NCBI GenBank assembly: GCA_913053815.1
Contig: CAJXGK010000115.1
Coordinates: 1-6,361 of the forward strand
DNA length: 6,361 nt
DNA from: an uncultured Rhodanobacteraceae bacterium
GTDB lineage: Bacteria; Pseudomonadota; Gammaproteobacteria; Xanthomonadales; Rhodanobacteraceae
Reading direction: 5' to 3'
Part shown: one piece after another, positions 1-5,841 of the stretch
Numbering within the stretch: position 1 is the stretch's first letter
Layout of the letters: the number at the start of each line of letters is the position of its first letter
Notes under the pieces: generated by a model
Database searches by the model: none
What the model saw: only the letters and a program-made list of their open reading frames with translations
What the model was told of the DNA's origin: nothing
Made by a program: the position numbers and the translations under genes

Positions 1-575
1 GCTAGTTGGATACTGGCGACAAATGACAGGATAGTGTCCTTGAACACCAGCAGCAGTACCGCCGACATGGCGCCCAAGCCGGACAGCAGCAGTAAGGGTG
101 AGCGGTTGATGAGAATGGCAATGATGATGATCGCGGCGACGATGTAGACGGCAATCTTGCCCAGCTGGACATAGCCCTTGATCGAATGGGCGTGGGTAAC
201 TTTGCTGTGGGTGAAACTGTCCTGCAAAGCGGATAGTGCAGCACTGATGGCTAGTGCGGCAAACCATATCACCGTAGCCAGGGCCAGATTTCGGACCAGT
301 AGATCGATTTGCTGGGGTATATGCGGGACCAGTTCGATACCGTATTGCAGAATTAGCACCGGGATCATTTGCGCCACCCGGCGCAGCACCCCGTGGCGGA
401 CCATGGCATCGTCCCACTGCCAGGCCGTGTGCCGGACCAGTCGGCCCATCGTACGCAACAAGATGCGGTGGCCGAGACGATGACTAAACCAAGCCGCGAG
501 CAATAGCACGACGAGACCGAGCACGCTGCGCAACCAGGGATCCTGAAGCATATCGAGCAATGGTTTCACTTGCAT
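1..575 (-). CDS. ybdG: YbdG-type mechanosensitive channel (MscS superfamily), N-terminal part
   Basis: Inner-membrane channel of the MscS superfamily, YbdG (miniconductance) subgroup, which opens under membrane tension to release solutes on osmotic downshock. The visible 191 residues start at ATG 573-575 and run off the left edge; E. coli YbdG is about 415 residues, so roughly half is present. Hydrophobic segments lie near residues 15-30, 65-80, 92-116 and 138-157, followed by the pore-lining segment around 160-190 with the family signature LLSGLGAMSAVLLLVFKDTI. A conserved stretch IKGYVQLGKIAVY (132-144) precedes the last membrane helices. The start is chosen because it lies 4 bases after the folB stop; a GGGAG lies upstream but about 13 bases away, so translational coupling to folB is likely. 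The cytoplasmic beta and C-terminal domains lie outside the window. Family assignment is firm; assignment to YbdG rather than another MscS-like paralogue comes from recall of the motif. Confidence 0.88.
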   Translation of the reverse strand, partial: MQVKPLLDMLQDPWLRSVLGLVVLLLAAWFSHRLGHRILLRTMGRLVRHTAWQWDDAMVRHGVLRRVAQMIPVLILQYGIELVPHIPQQIDLLVRNLALATVIWFAALAISAALSALQDSFTHSKVTHAHSIKGYVQLGKIAVYIVAAIIIIAILINRSPLLLLSGLGAMSAVLLLVFKDTILSFVASIQL

Positions 576-579
576 GGTG

Positions 580-939
580 TCAAAGAGGCTCCCATCCCCG
601 TTCGATGGATACGCCGACGGCTGCACACTGGTCCACGGCGGCCGGCTTGCGCACGGTTAGGTGTAGCCAGGTGATACCGAATTCCCGCTGCAACATCTCG
701 ACACAGCGGGCGGCAAAGGTTTCTAGCAGTTGTACTTCACAGGCCGCCCCCAGTTCGCGCAGGCGGTTGGCGATGGCGGCATAGTCCAGGGTATCGGCCA
801 AGCGGTCACTCATACCAGCCCGGTGGGTATCCCAAGCCAATTCCAGATCTAGCAACAGCGGGCGCAGGGCCTCGTGCTCGTGGGCATAGACGCCGATACG
901 GGTGTCCACGTGCAGGCGTTCGAGAAAAATACGGTCCAT
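580..939 (-). CDS. folB: Dihydroneopterin aldolase
   Basis: Cytosolic enzyme of tetrahydrofolate synthesis that splits 7,8-dihydroneopterin into 6-hydroxymethyl-7,8-dihydropterin and glycolaldehyde. The 119-residue product matches the usual ~120 residues. Seen in the sequence (numbered from this start): IGVYAHE near residues 15-21 with the active-site Glu21, the substrate-pocket Tyr53 (LDYAAIA), Glu73 (LLETFA) that anchors the pterin ring in the family, and the catalytic Lys98 in VRKPAAV. The start is ATG 937-939: AGGTGG lies about 8 bases ahead of it and the product then begins MDRIFLERL, as in E. coli (MDIVFIEQL). A TTG two codons upstream (943-945) would overlap the tsaD stop and sits too close to the same Shine-Dalgarno. 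The gene follows tsaD by 2 bases and precedes the channel gene by 4, so all three should be co-transcribed. Confidence 0.95.
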   Translation of the reverse strand: MDRIFLERLHVDTRIGVYAHEHEALRPLLLDLELAWDTHRAGMSDRLADTLDYAAIANRLRELGAACEVQLLETFAARCVEMLQREFGITWLHLTVRKPAAVDQCAAVGVSIERGWEPL

Positions 940-941
940 GG

Positions 942-1964
942 TCAAGCCACCTCGGGCAAGTCTTCGAGACCCCAGCGCGGTCGAATATGGATCATTGTGC
1001 CATCCTGTTGTCCGGCGGCAAGCCGCAGAGCCCCGACCAGCGCAATCATTGCGCCATTGTCGGTGCAGAAGGCCAGGCGGGGGAAATGGACACGAAAGCC
1101 ATCCTTTTCTGCGGTGCGTTGCAGAGTCCTACGTAGCCGTGCATTAGCCCCTACACCACCGGCTACCACCAGACGTTGCAGCCCACAGGTGGCCAGTGCT
1201 CGACGGCATTTGATGACCAGGGTTTCAGCGACGGCGGCCTCAAAGGATGCCGCTATGTCGGCGCGAGTGGTCGCCCTGCGGTCACTGCGCTGCCAGGCCA
1301 GCAGAACCTGAGTCTTGAGACCGGAGAAACTGAAATCGAGGCCGGGCCGGTTGCACAGTGGGCGGGTGAAACGAAACACATTGCTGTCCCCGTCCTCCGC
1401 CAACTTAGCCAGGGCCGGTCCACCCGGATACGGTAGGCCAAGCAGCATGGCGGTCTTGTCGAAGGCCTCGCCTGCGGCGTCGTCCAGGGTATCGCCAAGC
1501 AGACGGTAGCGGCCAATCGTGGTGACTTCGACCAACAGCGTATGGCCACCGGAGACCAGCAGCGCGACAAATGGCGGTTCGGGAGGCTGTGCATCCAGCA
1601 GTGGGGCCAGCAGGTGCCCTTCCAGGTGATGGACACCGAGCACCGGCAAATCCAGGGACCAGGCCAGCGCCTGGGCGGTAGCCGCACCGACCAACAAGGC
1701 TCCGGCTAGGCCGGGGCCGGCGGTATAGGCAATTCCGCCCAGATCCCGTAACTTCAGACCGGTCTCGTCAAGCAAGGCTTTGAGCAAGGGCAGCAGTTTA
1801 CGGATATGATCGCGGCTGGCCAGCTCGGGCACCACTCCGCCATATGCAGCATGCATGTCGGCCTGACTGTACAGACGATGACCCAGCAAGCCGTGTCCCG
1901 ATGCGTACAAGGCTACCCCGGTTTCATCGCACGATGACTCCACGCCGAGCACTGGGCGCGACAT
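942..1964 (-). CDS. tsaD: tRNA N6-adenosine threonylcarbamoyltransferase TsaD
   Basis: Catalytic subunit of the TsaB-TsaD-TsaE complex, which transfers the threonylcarbamoyl group from threonylcarbamoyl-AMP (made by TsaC) to A37 of tRNAs reading ANN codons, forming t6A. The 340 residues are close to E. coli TsaD (337). Motifs in order: [11 protein letters not shown] (5-15), the ASKHA-fold start; the metal-binding HLEGH with His113 and His117; VSGGHT (138-142); [15 protein letters not shown] (156-170); FSFSGLKT (211-218); VVAGGVGAN (266-274); and CTDNGAMIA with the third metal ligand Asp302. No residue expected of the family is missing. The reading frame stays open upstream to 2258, but that extension is antisense to rpsU and its promoter; the product aligns with E. 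coli only from [10 protein letters not shown]. The start has no good Shine-Dalgarno. It is first gene of the leftward operon and divergent from rpsU, the usual gammaproteobacterial arrangement. Confidence 0.97.
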   Translation of the reverse strand: MSRPVLGVESSCDETGVALYASGHGLLGHRLYSQADMHAAYGGVVPELASRDHIRKLLPLLKALLDETGLKLRDLGGIAYTAGPGLAGALLVGAATAQALAWSLDLPVLGVHHLEGHLLAPLLDAQPPEPPFVALLVSGGHTLLVEVTTIGRYRLLGDTLDDAAGEAFDKTAMLLGLPYPGGPALAKLAEDGDSNVFRFTRPLCNRPGLDFSFSGLKTQVLLAWQRSDRRATTRADIAASFEAAVAETLVIKCRRALATCGLQRLVVAGGVGANARLRRTLQRTAEKDGFRVHFPRLAFCTDNGAMIALVGALRLAAGQQDGTMIHIRPRWGLEDLPEVA

Positions 1965-1981
1965 GGCCAATTTGGAAGGTT

Positions 1982-2011
1982 TTGAAACCTGGTCGGTACT
2001 CACGCTATACT
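1982..2011 (+). promoter_or_regulatory. Sigma-70 promoter of the rpsU-yqeY-dnaG operon
   Basis: TTGAAA (1982-1987) is a -35 match of 5/6, and TATACT (2006-2011) is a -10 match of 5/6, separated by 18 bases. Transcription would start near 2018, giving a leader of about 38 bases before rpsU. It is the only strong promoter I see in the 91-base gap between divergent tsaD and rpsU. On the opposite strand only a poor -10-like TATAGC overlaps the same site, so the tsaD promoter is not resolved. Confidence 0.75.
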
Positions 2012-2021
2012 CACAGGCTCG

Positions 2022-2035
2022 CTCGATCTGTCGAG
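2022..2035 (+). promoter_or_regulatory. Small hairpin at the start of the rpsU leader
   Basis: CTCGA (2022-2026) and TCGAG (2031-2035) form a perfect 5-bp stem with the 4-base loop TCTG; a G-T wobble can add one pair. Given the promoter above, it would sit within the first ~20 bases of the transcript. It could protect the mRNA 5' end or be a protein site. This is inference; a stem this short can also occur by chance. Confidence 0.35.
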
Positions 2036-2055
2036 TCAGTGTAACCGGAGATGCT

Positions 2056-2271
2056 ATGCCCAATGTCAAGGTACGCGAGAATGAGCCCTTCGAGGTCGCC
2101 TTGCGTCGTTTCAAGCGCACTTGTGAGAAGGCCGGTATTGTTGCCGAAATCCGCAAGCGCGAGTCGTACGAAAAACCGACCCAGGAGCGCAAACGCAAGC
2201 GCGCTGCCGCCGTGAAGCGTAATTTGCGCCGGTTATCCCGCGATAACTCGCGGCGCACTCGCCTTTATTAA
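2056..2271 (+). CDS. rpsU: 30S ribosomal protein S21
   Basis: Small, very basic protein of the 30S subunit that lies near the 3' end of 16S rRNA and helps initiation on natural mRNAs. It is 71 residues, the same length as E. coli S21, and nearly collinear with it: [17 protein letters not shown] (5-21), CEKAG (23-27), [12 protein letters not shown] (38-49) and the terminal RRTRLY (66-71). The start ATG is preceded by CCGGAG with 5 bases of spacing; another ATG at 2051 is out of frame. It is the first gene of the macromolecular-synthesis operon, led by the promoter at 1982-2011 and followed by an attenuator-like hairpin that would keep S21 expression above that of dnaG. Confidence 0.98.
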   Translation: MPNVKVRENEPFEVALRRFKRTCEKAGIVAEIRKRESYEKPTQERKRKRAAAVKRNLRRLSRDNSRRTRLY

Positions 2272-2294
2272 GTGACTGCTAGCGAGATTTCCCG

Positions 2295-2325
2295 TGCCGG
2301 CGCGCCTTGGGTGCGGCGGCATTTT
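2295..2325 (+). terminator. Terminator/attenuator hairpin after rpsU
   Basis: TGCCG-G-CGC (2295-2303) pairs with GCG-G-CGGCA (2313-2321): eight GC-rich pairs with one internal G-G mismatch and a 9-base loop, followed directly by TTTT (2322-2325) and then GTATT. The form is that of an intrinsic terminator with a short T run. Its place just after rpsU and before the rest of the operon matches the partial terminator known in the E. coli rpsU-dnaG-rpoD operon. Since yqeY and dnaG have no obvious promoter of their own, partial read-through is the likely role. Confidence 0.65.
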
Positions 2326-2345
2326 GTATTGCTGAGGAGTGGATG

Positions 2346-2789
2346 ATGACGCTCAGGTTGCAATTGTACGCGGACATGAAAACCGCCCTCAAGGCCGGTG
2401 ACAAGACCCGCCTCGGTACTTTGCGTCTGGTGTGGGCGGCGATCAAGCAGCGTGAAGTGGATGAGCGGATAGAACTCGATGATGGGCAGGTTCTGGCCGT
2501 GTTGGGGAAAATGCTCAAACAGCGTCGTGATGCCGCCGCGCAGTTTGAGCAGGCCAAGCGCGACGATCTGGTCACCCAAGAACGTGCCGAGATCGCGGTG
2601 ATCGAAGCCTATCTTCCCGCTCAATTAGGGATTGTCGAGCTGGCTGCTCTGATCGATACAGCTATCGCCGATGCGGCGGCAACGTCGATGCGTGACATGG
2701 GCCGGGTGATGACTTTGTTGAAGCAGCGGATCGCCGGTCGCGCTGATCTGAGTGAGCTGGCGGCGCGGGTTCGCGCCCGGCTGGGCTGA
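2346..2789 (+). CDS. yqeY: GatB/YqeY domain protein
   Basis: Free-standing homologue of the C-terminal YqeY domain of GatB, the subunit of the tRNA-dependent amidotransferase that contacts tRNA. The cellular role of stand-alone YqeY proteins is not established, so only tRNA-related binding can be suggested. The 147 residues match the family's usual length. Recognisable stretches are DMKTALKAGDKTRLGTLRLV near the N-terminus, AAIKQREVDER, QFEQAKRDDLV, EAYLP and the C-terminal MGRVMTLLKQRIAGRAD segment. Two adjacent ATGs (2343 and 2346) are possible; the second is preferred because AGGAG (2335-2339) lies 6 bases ahead of it against 3 for the first. This Shine-Dalgarno is the strongest in the operon. 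The gene lies between rpsU and dnaG, the order found in several gammaproteobacteria such as pseudomonads. Confidence 0.93.
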   Translation: MTLRLQLYADMKTALKAGDKTRLGTLRLVWAAIKQREVDERIELDDGQVLAVLGKMLKQRRDAAAQFEQAKRDDLVTQERAEIAVIEAYLPAQLGIVELAALIDTAIADAAATSMRDMGRVMTLLKQRIAGRADLSELAARVRARLG

Positions 2790-2792
2790 TCA

Positions 2793-2810
2793 CTACGGCC
2801 CAGGCCGTGG
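2793..2810 (+). promoter_or_regulatory. GC-rich hairpin just upstream of dnaG
   Basis: ACGGCC (2795-2800) and GGCCGT (2803-2808) are perfect inverted arms separated by CA, and a wobble plus one GC pair extends the stem outward. It fills much of the 33-base gap between yqeY and dnaG and ends 12 bases before the dnaG ATG. There is no T run, so it is not a typical terminator. It could affect translation of dnaG or mRNA processing; this is inference. Confidence 0.45.
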
Positions 2811-2822
2811 CATGCTTGGCAC

Positions 2823-4550
2823 ATGGGCCGCATTCCCGCAGCGTTTATCGATGATCTGCTGACCCGCGTTGACATTGTCGAGGTGGTCGAACGGCGTGTG
2901 CCGCTGAAACGTGCCGGTCGTGAATGGACGGCCTGTTGTCCGTTTCACGATGAGCGTACTCCATCGTTTTATGTGAGTCCGCAAAAGCAGTTTTTTCACT
3001 GCTTTGGTTGCGGGGCTCATGGCAGTGCGATCCGTTTTCTGATGGATTACGAACACCTTGAATTTCAGGATGCCGTTGAGGATTTGGCCTCCAGCATGGG
3101 GCTTGCCGTGCCCCGCGAAGGGGGAAGTACGGCAATTCACGATAATCATGCACCGCTGTTTGAACTGCTCGAGGCCGCCGCTTGCCGCTATCAGCAAGCC
3201 CTGAACGAGCATCCCCAAGCTCGGTCCTATTGCGAACGACGGGGCCTGAATACGGAAACTCTGCAGCGTTTCCGTATTGGCTGGGCACCGCTGGGCTGGG
3301 ATTTTCTATACCAGGCATTGGGCCGTGACGCCACCCGGATACGGCAGTTGGAGCAGGCGGGTCTGCTGGCCACGGGCGAGCAGGGCAGGCATTACGATCG
3401 CTTCCGTGAGCGCTTGATGTTTCCTATCCTCGACCGCCGGGGCCGGGTGATCGCTTTTGGTGGGCGTATCCTTGCGGGGGACGGACCGAAGTACTTGAAT
3501 TCACCCGAGACCCCCTTGTTTCACAAAGGCCGCGAATTGTTTGGTTTGTGGCAGGTGCGTCAACAAGCGGCTAAGGTTGAGCGACTGATCGTAGTGGAAG
3601 GCTATATGGATGCTATCGCCTTACATCAGCATGGTTTATCGCAGGCAGTGGCCACCTTGGGTACCGCCACCACCCCGGAACATGCCGAACTGCTGTTTCG
3701 TACCGCCGCCGATGTCTACTACTGTTTTGATGGTGATCGAGCAGGGCGTGCCGCCGCCTGGAAGGCGCTGGAAGCGACCTTGCCGCGGCTTCGCGACGGC
3801 CGTCAGGCACACTTTCTGTTTCTGCCCGATGGCGAGGACCCTGACAGCATGATTCGTGTCGAGGGCCGCGCAGGTTTTATCGAACGCCTCGAGCAGGCCA
3901 CGCCGCTGTCGCGCTATTTTTTCGATACCTTGGCTGCGGGTGTGGAGATTGACAGCCTGGATGGACGGGCGCGCTTGGCAGAACGAGCCAGACCTCTGTT
4001 GGCAAAGCTTCCCGATGGAGCATTCCGCGATCTAATGGTTCAGGAATTGGAACAACGCACCGGGGTGCGGACTGCCCCAACAACGGCCCAACCCACCCCC
4101 ATGCGGAAAACCGGTACTTTTCAGCGGCCGACAGGTGGCAGAATCTCTCTGATACGCAAAGCCATCGAACGCTTACTGGCCCGTCCCGCGTTGGCCCGGG
4201 AACATGCTCCACCGTATCGATTTGCGGGCCTACAGCAATCAGGGGTAGCGTTGCTGGTCGAACTGCTGCAGCTGGCCCACAACAACCCGGCCTTGCATAC
4301 GGGGGCCGTGCTGGAGCATTTTTCTGGCCGCGAGGAAGCGGTAGCGTTGCACAAGCTGGCGGCAAAGATCGACTCAGACCAGGAAGATTTCGATTACCAG
4401 GCCGAGCTGGATGATGCCTTACACCAGCTCGACCGCCAGGCGGATGCGGCCCGCATGGCGGCGTTGAGATTACGTATGGCTGAGCACAACCTGAGTGCAG
4501 ACGAATGGCAGGAATTACAGCGGTTGCTGCAGGCCAAACCTGAGCATTGA
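2823..4550 (+). CDS. dnaG: DNA primase
   Basis: Makes the short RNA primers that start leading and lagging strands at the replication fork, working with the DnaB helicase. The 575 residues compare with 581 in E. coli. Domains in order: an N-terminal zinc domain with the ligands Cys39, His42, Cys60 and Cys63 (CCPFH and HCFGCGAHG); the RNA polymerase core with RERLMFPILD (195-204) and AFGGRILAGDGPKYLNSPET (211-230); the TOPRIM catalytic core with Glu259 in VEGYMD, Asp303 and Asp305 in FDGDRAG, and Asp339 and Asp341 in LPDGEDPD; and a helical C-terminal domain (about 440-575) that would bind DnaB. A proline- and threonine-rich linker lies around 415-436. All catalytic and zinc residues are present. 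The ATG gives MGRIPAAFIDDLL, as in E. coli (MAGRIPRVFINDLL), but no clear Shine-Dalgarno precedes it; a GC hairpin does. Weak translation is known for E. coli dnaG. The gene normally following, rpoD, is not in this window. Confidence 0.98.
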   Translation: MGRIPAAFIDDLLTRVDIVEVVERRVPLKRAGREWTACCPFHDERTPSFYVSPQKQFFHCFGCGAHGSAIRFLMDYEHLEFQDAVEDLASSMGLAVPREGGSTAIHDNHAPLFELLEAAACRYQQALNEHPQARSYCERRGLNTETLQRFRIGWAPLGWDFLYQALGRDATRIRQLEQAGLLATGEQGRHYDRFRERLMFPILDRRGRVIAFGGRILAGDGPKYLNSPETPLFHKGRELFGLWQVRQQAAKVERLIVVEGYMDAIALHQHGLSQAVATLGTATTPEHAELLFRTAADVYYCFDGDRAGRAAAWKALEATLPRLRDGRQAHFLFLPDGEDPDSMIRVEGRAGFIERLEQATPLSRYFFDTLAAGVEIDSLDGRARLAERARPLLAKLPDGAFRDLMVQELEQRTGVRTAPTTAQPTPMRKTGTFQRPTGGRISLIRKAIERLLARPALAREHAPPYRFAGLQQSGVALLVELLQLAHNNPALHTGAVLEHFSGREEAVALHKLAAKIDSDQEDFDYQAELDDALHQLDRQADAARMAALRLRMAEHNLSADEWQELQRLLQAKPEH

Positions 4551-4667
4551 GTGAAGAATTCGATAGCTTTTACGCATGTTTTCCCTGGTGCAGCGGGCGG
4601 GGCTGTAGAATGCCGTGAGGTACGAACCGCATCGGTCGAGATTATTTCTGCACCGTGTACGGATTTC

Positions 4668-4712
4668 TGGTGACCCCGCAGGGTGGGGCACCATCCGAAG
4701 TGGGGCACCATC
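4668..4712 (+). repeat. 13-base tandem direct repeat overlapping a hairpin
   Basis: GTGGGGCACCATC occurs at 4683-4695 and exactly again at 4700-4712 (17-base period, spacer CGAA). The first copy is also the right arm of a hairpin: TGGTG-a-CCCC (4668-4677) pairs with GGGGCACCA (4685-4693), nine pairs with one bulged A and a 7-base loop. TTTCTG (4663-4668) and CAGAAA (4712-4717) can pair outside this, so alternative foldings exist. No T run follows, so an intrinsic terminator is not supported. Confidence 0.7.
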
Positions 4713-4725
4713 AGAAAAAGACCGG

Positions 4726-4801
4726 TCATTCCGGGCTCCTCTTGTTCTCTTCATCCCGGGTACCACAAAAAGTTTCGTCATCCCGGGCATCGACCCGGGA
4801 T
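4726..4801 (+). repeat. Cluster of TCATCCCGGG-type palindromic repeats
   Basis: TCATTCCGGG (4726-4735), TCATCCCGGG (4751-4760) and TCATCCCGGG (4778-4787) recur every 25-27 bases. The last copy forms a perfect palindrome: ATCCCGGG (4780-4787) and CCCGGGAT (4794-4801) with the loop CATCGA. The pattern GTCATCCCGGG...CCCGGGATC resembles dispersed palindromic intergenic repeats known from many proteobacteria, such as the dRS3-type elements of Neisseria. The first two copies look like half-units lacking the opposite arm, suggesting decay or nested insertion. Membership of a genome-wide family cannot be judged from one window. Confidence 0.65.
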
Positions 4802-4822
4802 CTAGGGTGAAATGGTTGCAAC

Positions 4823-4887
4823 AAGGCCGGTGAGCGTAGGCAAAATTATCAAAAGGGATCGAATGCCCACTGCGTAGTCACGGCCTT
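4823..4887 (+). repeat. Inverted repeat with 10-bp arms, possible structured RNA or element end
   Basis: AAGGCCG-g-TGA (4823-4833) is complementary to TCA-CGGCCTT (4878-4887): ten pairs with one bulged G, enclosing 44 bases that contain two GCGTAG copies (4834-4839 and 4872-4877). The right arm is followed by CTTTACTGG. It may be the closing stem of a small RNA structure or the remains of a mobile repeat; no known RNA family is recognised. Confidence 0.4.
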
Positions 4888-4922
4888 CTTTACTGGATTT
4901 TAGCCTGTGCGGGAGTGGTGGG

Positions 4923-4944
4923 AAAGGGCTCAGGCTTGCCCTTT
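4923..4944 (+). repeat. Small hairpin AAAGGGC / GCCCTTT
   Basis: AAAGGGC (4923-4929) and GCCCTTT (4938-4944) form a perfect 7-bp stem with the 8-base loop TCAGGCTT. It is followed by GCCGTAG rather than a T run, so it is not a typical intrinsic terminator. Function unknown. Confidence 0.45.
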
Positions 4945-5086
4945 GCCGTAGTCTTCAGGGATGGATCATGGCTCATCCCATTGGCGGGCCGATATGGGGG
5001 TCGGTCGATGCGTTGTCCGATCATAAACGGAATCTAATCCCGCTTCAGCTTACCCCCGACTCATTTCATGTTGGACAAGGCTGGAT

Positions 5087-5116
5087 TTGGAACTTGATCC
5101 GACGAAGCTGTAGCAT
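5087..5116 (+). promoter_or_regulatory. Possible promoter of the methyltransferase gene
   Basis: TTGGAA (5087-5092) and TAGCAT (5111-5116) are each 4/6 matches to the sigma-70 boxes with an 18-base spacer. Transcription would start near 5123, inside the LexA-like box at 5121-5140, which is where a repressor would block it. The boxes are weak, so the call rests partly on their position. Confidence 0.35.
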
Positions 5117-5120
5117 AAAC

Positions 5121-5140
5121 CACTGTAAGCAAAAACAGTG
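5121..5140 (+). promoter_or_regulatory. LexA-like (SOS) operator
   Basis: CACTGTAAGCAAAAACAGTG is a perfect 6+6 inverted repeat with an 8-base centre. It contains CTGT-N8-ACAG, the core of the LexA box of gamma- and betaproteobacteria, and also the flanking A and T of the E. coli consensus TACTGTATATATATACAGTA. It strongly resembles the umuDC box of E. coli. It ends 9 bases before the ATG of the methyltransferase gene, so LexA bound here would block transcription start or early elongation. No other copy was noticed in the window. Confidence 0.65.
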
Positions 5141-5149
5141 TGTGCCCGT

Positions 5150-5746
5150 ATGAACCAAACAGCAGAACGCTGGGAAGGCCGCTATCGCAGCGGTAAAACC
5201 GGCTGGGATCGCGGCCAGGTCAGCCCGGCGCTCGAAAACTGGGTCAAGTCGGGGTTGATGCCGGCGGGACGTATCCTCATCCCCGGCTGCGGTCGCGGGC
5301 ATGAGGTTTGTTATCTCGCAGCGCAAGGCTATGACGTCACCGCGGTCGATATTGCCCCCTCCGCAATCGCTACCTTGCAAAAAACCCTGGATGAGGGCTC
5401 CCACTCGGCTCATTTGATTCAGGCCGACCTGCTCGAATGGGAGCCGGATAGTCCCTTCGATGCCATCTATGAACAGACCAGCCTGTGCGCCATCGATCCC
5501 CCCGACTGGCCGAATTATGTCCACCGTCTCGCAACCTGGCTCAAGCCCGGCGGCCATCTGTTCGCGCTTTTCATGCAGACTGATCGCGAGGGCGGCCCCC
5601 CTTATCACTGCGACCTCGACATTATGCGCAAACTCTTTGCCGCTGACCTGTGGTCCTGGGACGCTGCGCACGCTATGAAAATCGAGCACCCATCGGGTAT
5701 CCACGAACGTGGGTTCGTACTCACCCGGAGGGACACGTCGGCTTAA
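5150..5746 (+). CDS. TPMT/HOL-family SAM-dependent S-methyltransferase
   Basis: Class I SAM-dependent methyltransferase of the thiopurine methyltransferase family, which also includes the plant HOL halide/thiol methyltransferases. These transfer methyl from SAM to sulfur, selenium, tellurium or halide nucleophiles; the substrate here cannot be read from the sequence. In the 198 residues: an N-terminal WEGRYRSGKTGWDRG (8-22) typical of the family; SAM motif I in ILIPGCGRGHEV (42-53); the acidic residue Asp67 in VTAVDIAPSA that should hold the ribose; QADLLEW (91-97); LKPGGHLFAL (121-130); and the family's GGPPY (138-142). The length (about 200) is normal and the gene is intact and soluble. ATG 5150 is chosen over GTG 5138 because GTG lies inside the LexA-like box and homology begins after the ATG; neither has a good Shine-Dalgarno. 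It is preceded by an SOS-type operator and followed after 91 bases by a broken ligase gene. Confidence 0.9.
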   Translation: MNQTAERWEGRYRSGKTGWDRGQVSPALENWVKSGLMPAGRILIPGCGRGHEVCYLAAQGYDVTAVDIAPSAIATLQKTLDEGSHSAHLIQADLLEWEPDSPFDAIYEQTSLCAIDPPDWPNYVHRLATWLKPGGHLFALFMQTDREGGPPYHCDLDIMRKLFAADLWSWDAAHAMKIEHPSGIHERGFVLTRRDTSA

Positions 5747-5821
5747 TCTTCTCTGCAGATCATCTCGGTGGGATCATGCGGGGGCCTCACGGGTACGATG
5801 GGCGATCCAGGAAAACCCGCC

Positions 5822-5841
5822 TCATGGCATGCGTGCCATGA
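5822..5841 (+). repeat. Perfect inverted repeat covering the putative ligase start codon
   Basis: TCATGGCA (5822-5829) and TGCCATGA (5834-5841) are perfect 8-base arms around TGCG. The ATG at 5838-5840, the most likely original start of the ligase gene, lies in the right arm, so the hairpin would hide it in RNA. As DNA it has the symmetry of an operator. The remaining 75 bases between the methyltransferase stop and this repeat show no clear promoter or terminator. Confidence 0.5.

Larger units (their letters stand above)
4551..5149 (+). other. Long non-coding gap after dnaG, rich in short repeats and hairpins
   Basis: I find no convincing gene in these ~600 bases. Open frames of up to about 110 codons on either strand show no recognised motif and start without Shine-Dalgarno sequences. 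From left to right the gap holds: a stretch after dnaG with no recognisable terminator; a hairpin and a 13-base tandem repeat (4668-4712); three copies of a TCATCCCGGG-like unit, the last forming a palindrome (4726-4801); a long-armed inverted repeat (4823-4887); two small hairpins (4923-4944 and GGGATG/CATCCC at 4958-4979); and the promoter/operator region of the methyltransferase (about 5087-5140). The rest looks unique. Confidence 0.7.

Noticed and set aside
2012..2055. LexA box in the rpsU leader, as known in E. coli
   Set aside because: ACAG and CTGT occur here in the wrong order and spacing; no CTG-N10-CAG is present in the leader.
1965..2258. Open extension of tsaD of 98 codons upstream of its ATG
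   Set aside because: It is antisense to the rpsU promoter and coding region, and TsaD homology begins only at [10 protein letters not shown]; the openness follows from rpsU codon composition.
4606..4611. TAGAAT as -10 of an internal promoter for a downstream rpoD
   Set aside because: No acceptable -35 at 16-18 bases upstream and no rpoD follows in the window.
4515..4790. Minus-strand open frames of 90-110 codons overlapping the end of dnaG and the repeats
   Set aside because: They are partly antisense to dnaG and otherwise translate the repeat sequences; no protein-like features.
4968..5153. 61-codon open frame in the gap before the methyltransferase
   Set aside because: No recognised motif and no Shine-Dalgarno; it runs through the LexA-like box and into the methyltransferase start.
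5066..5704. 212-codon minus-strand open frame opposite the methyltransferase
   Set aside because: It is a mirror of the GC-rich coding strand; the plus strand carries clear TPMT-family motifs, the minus frame none.
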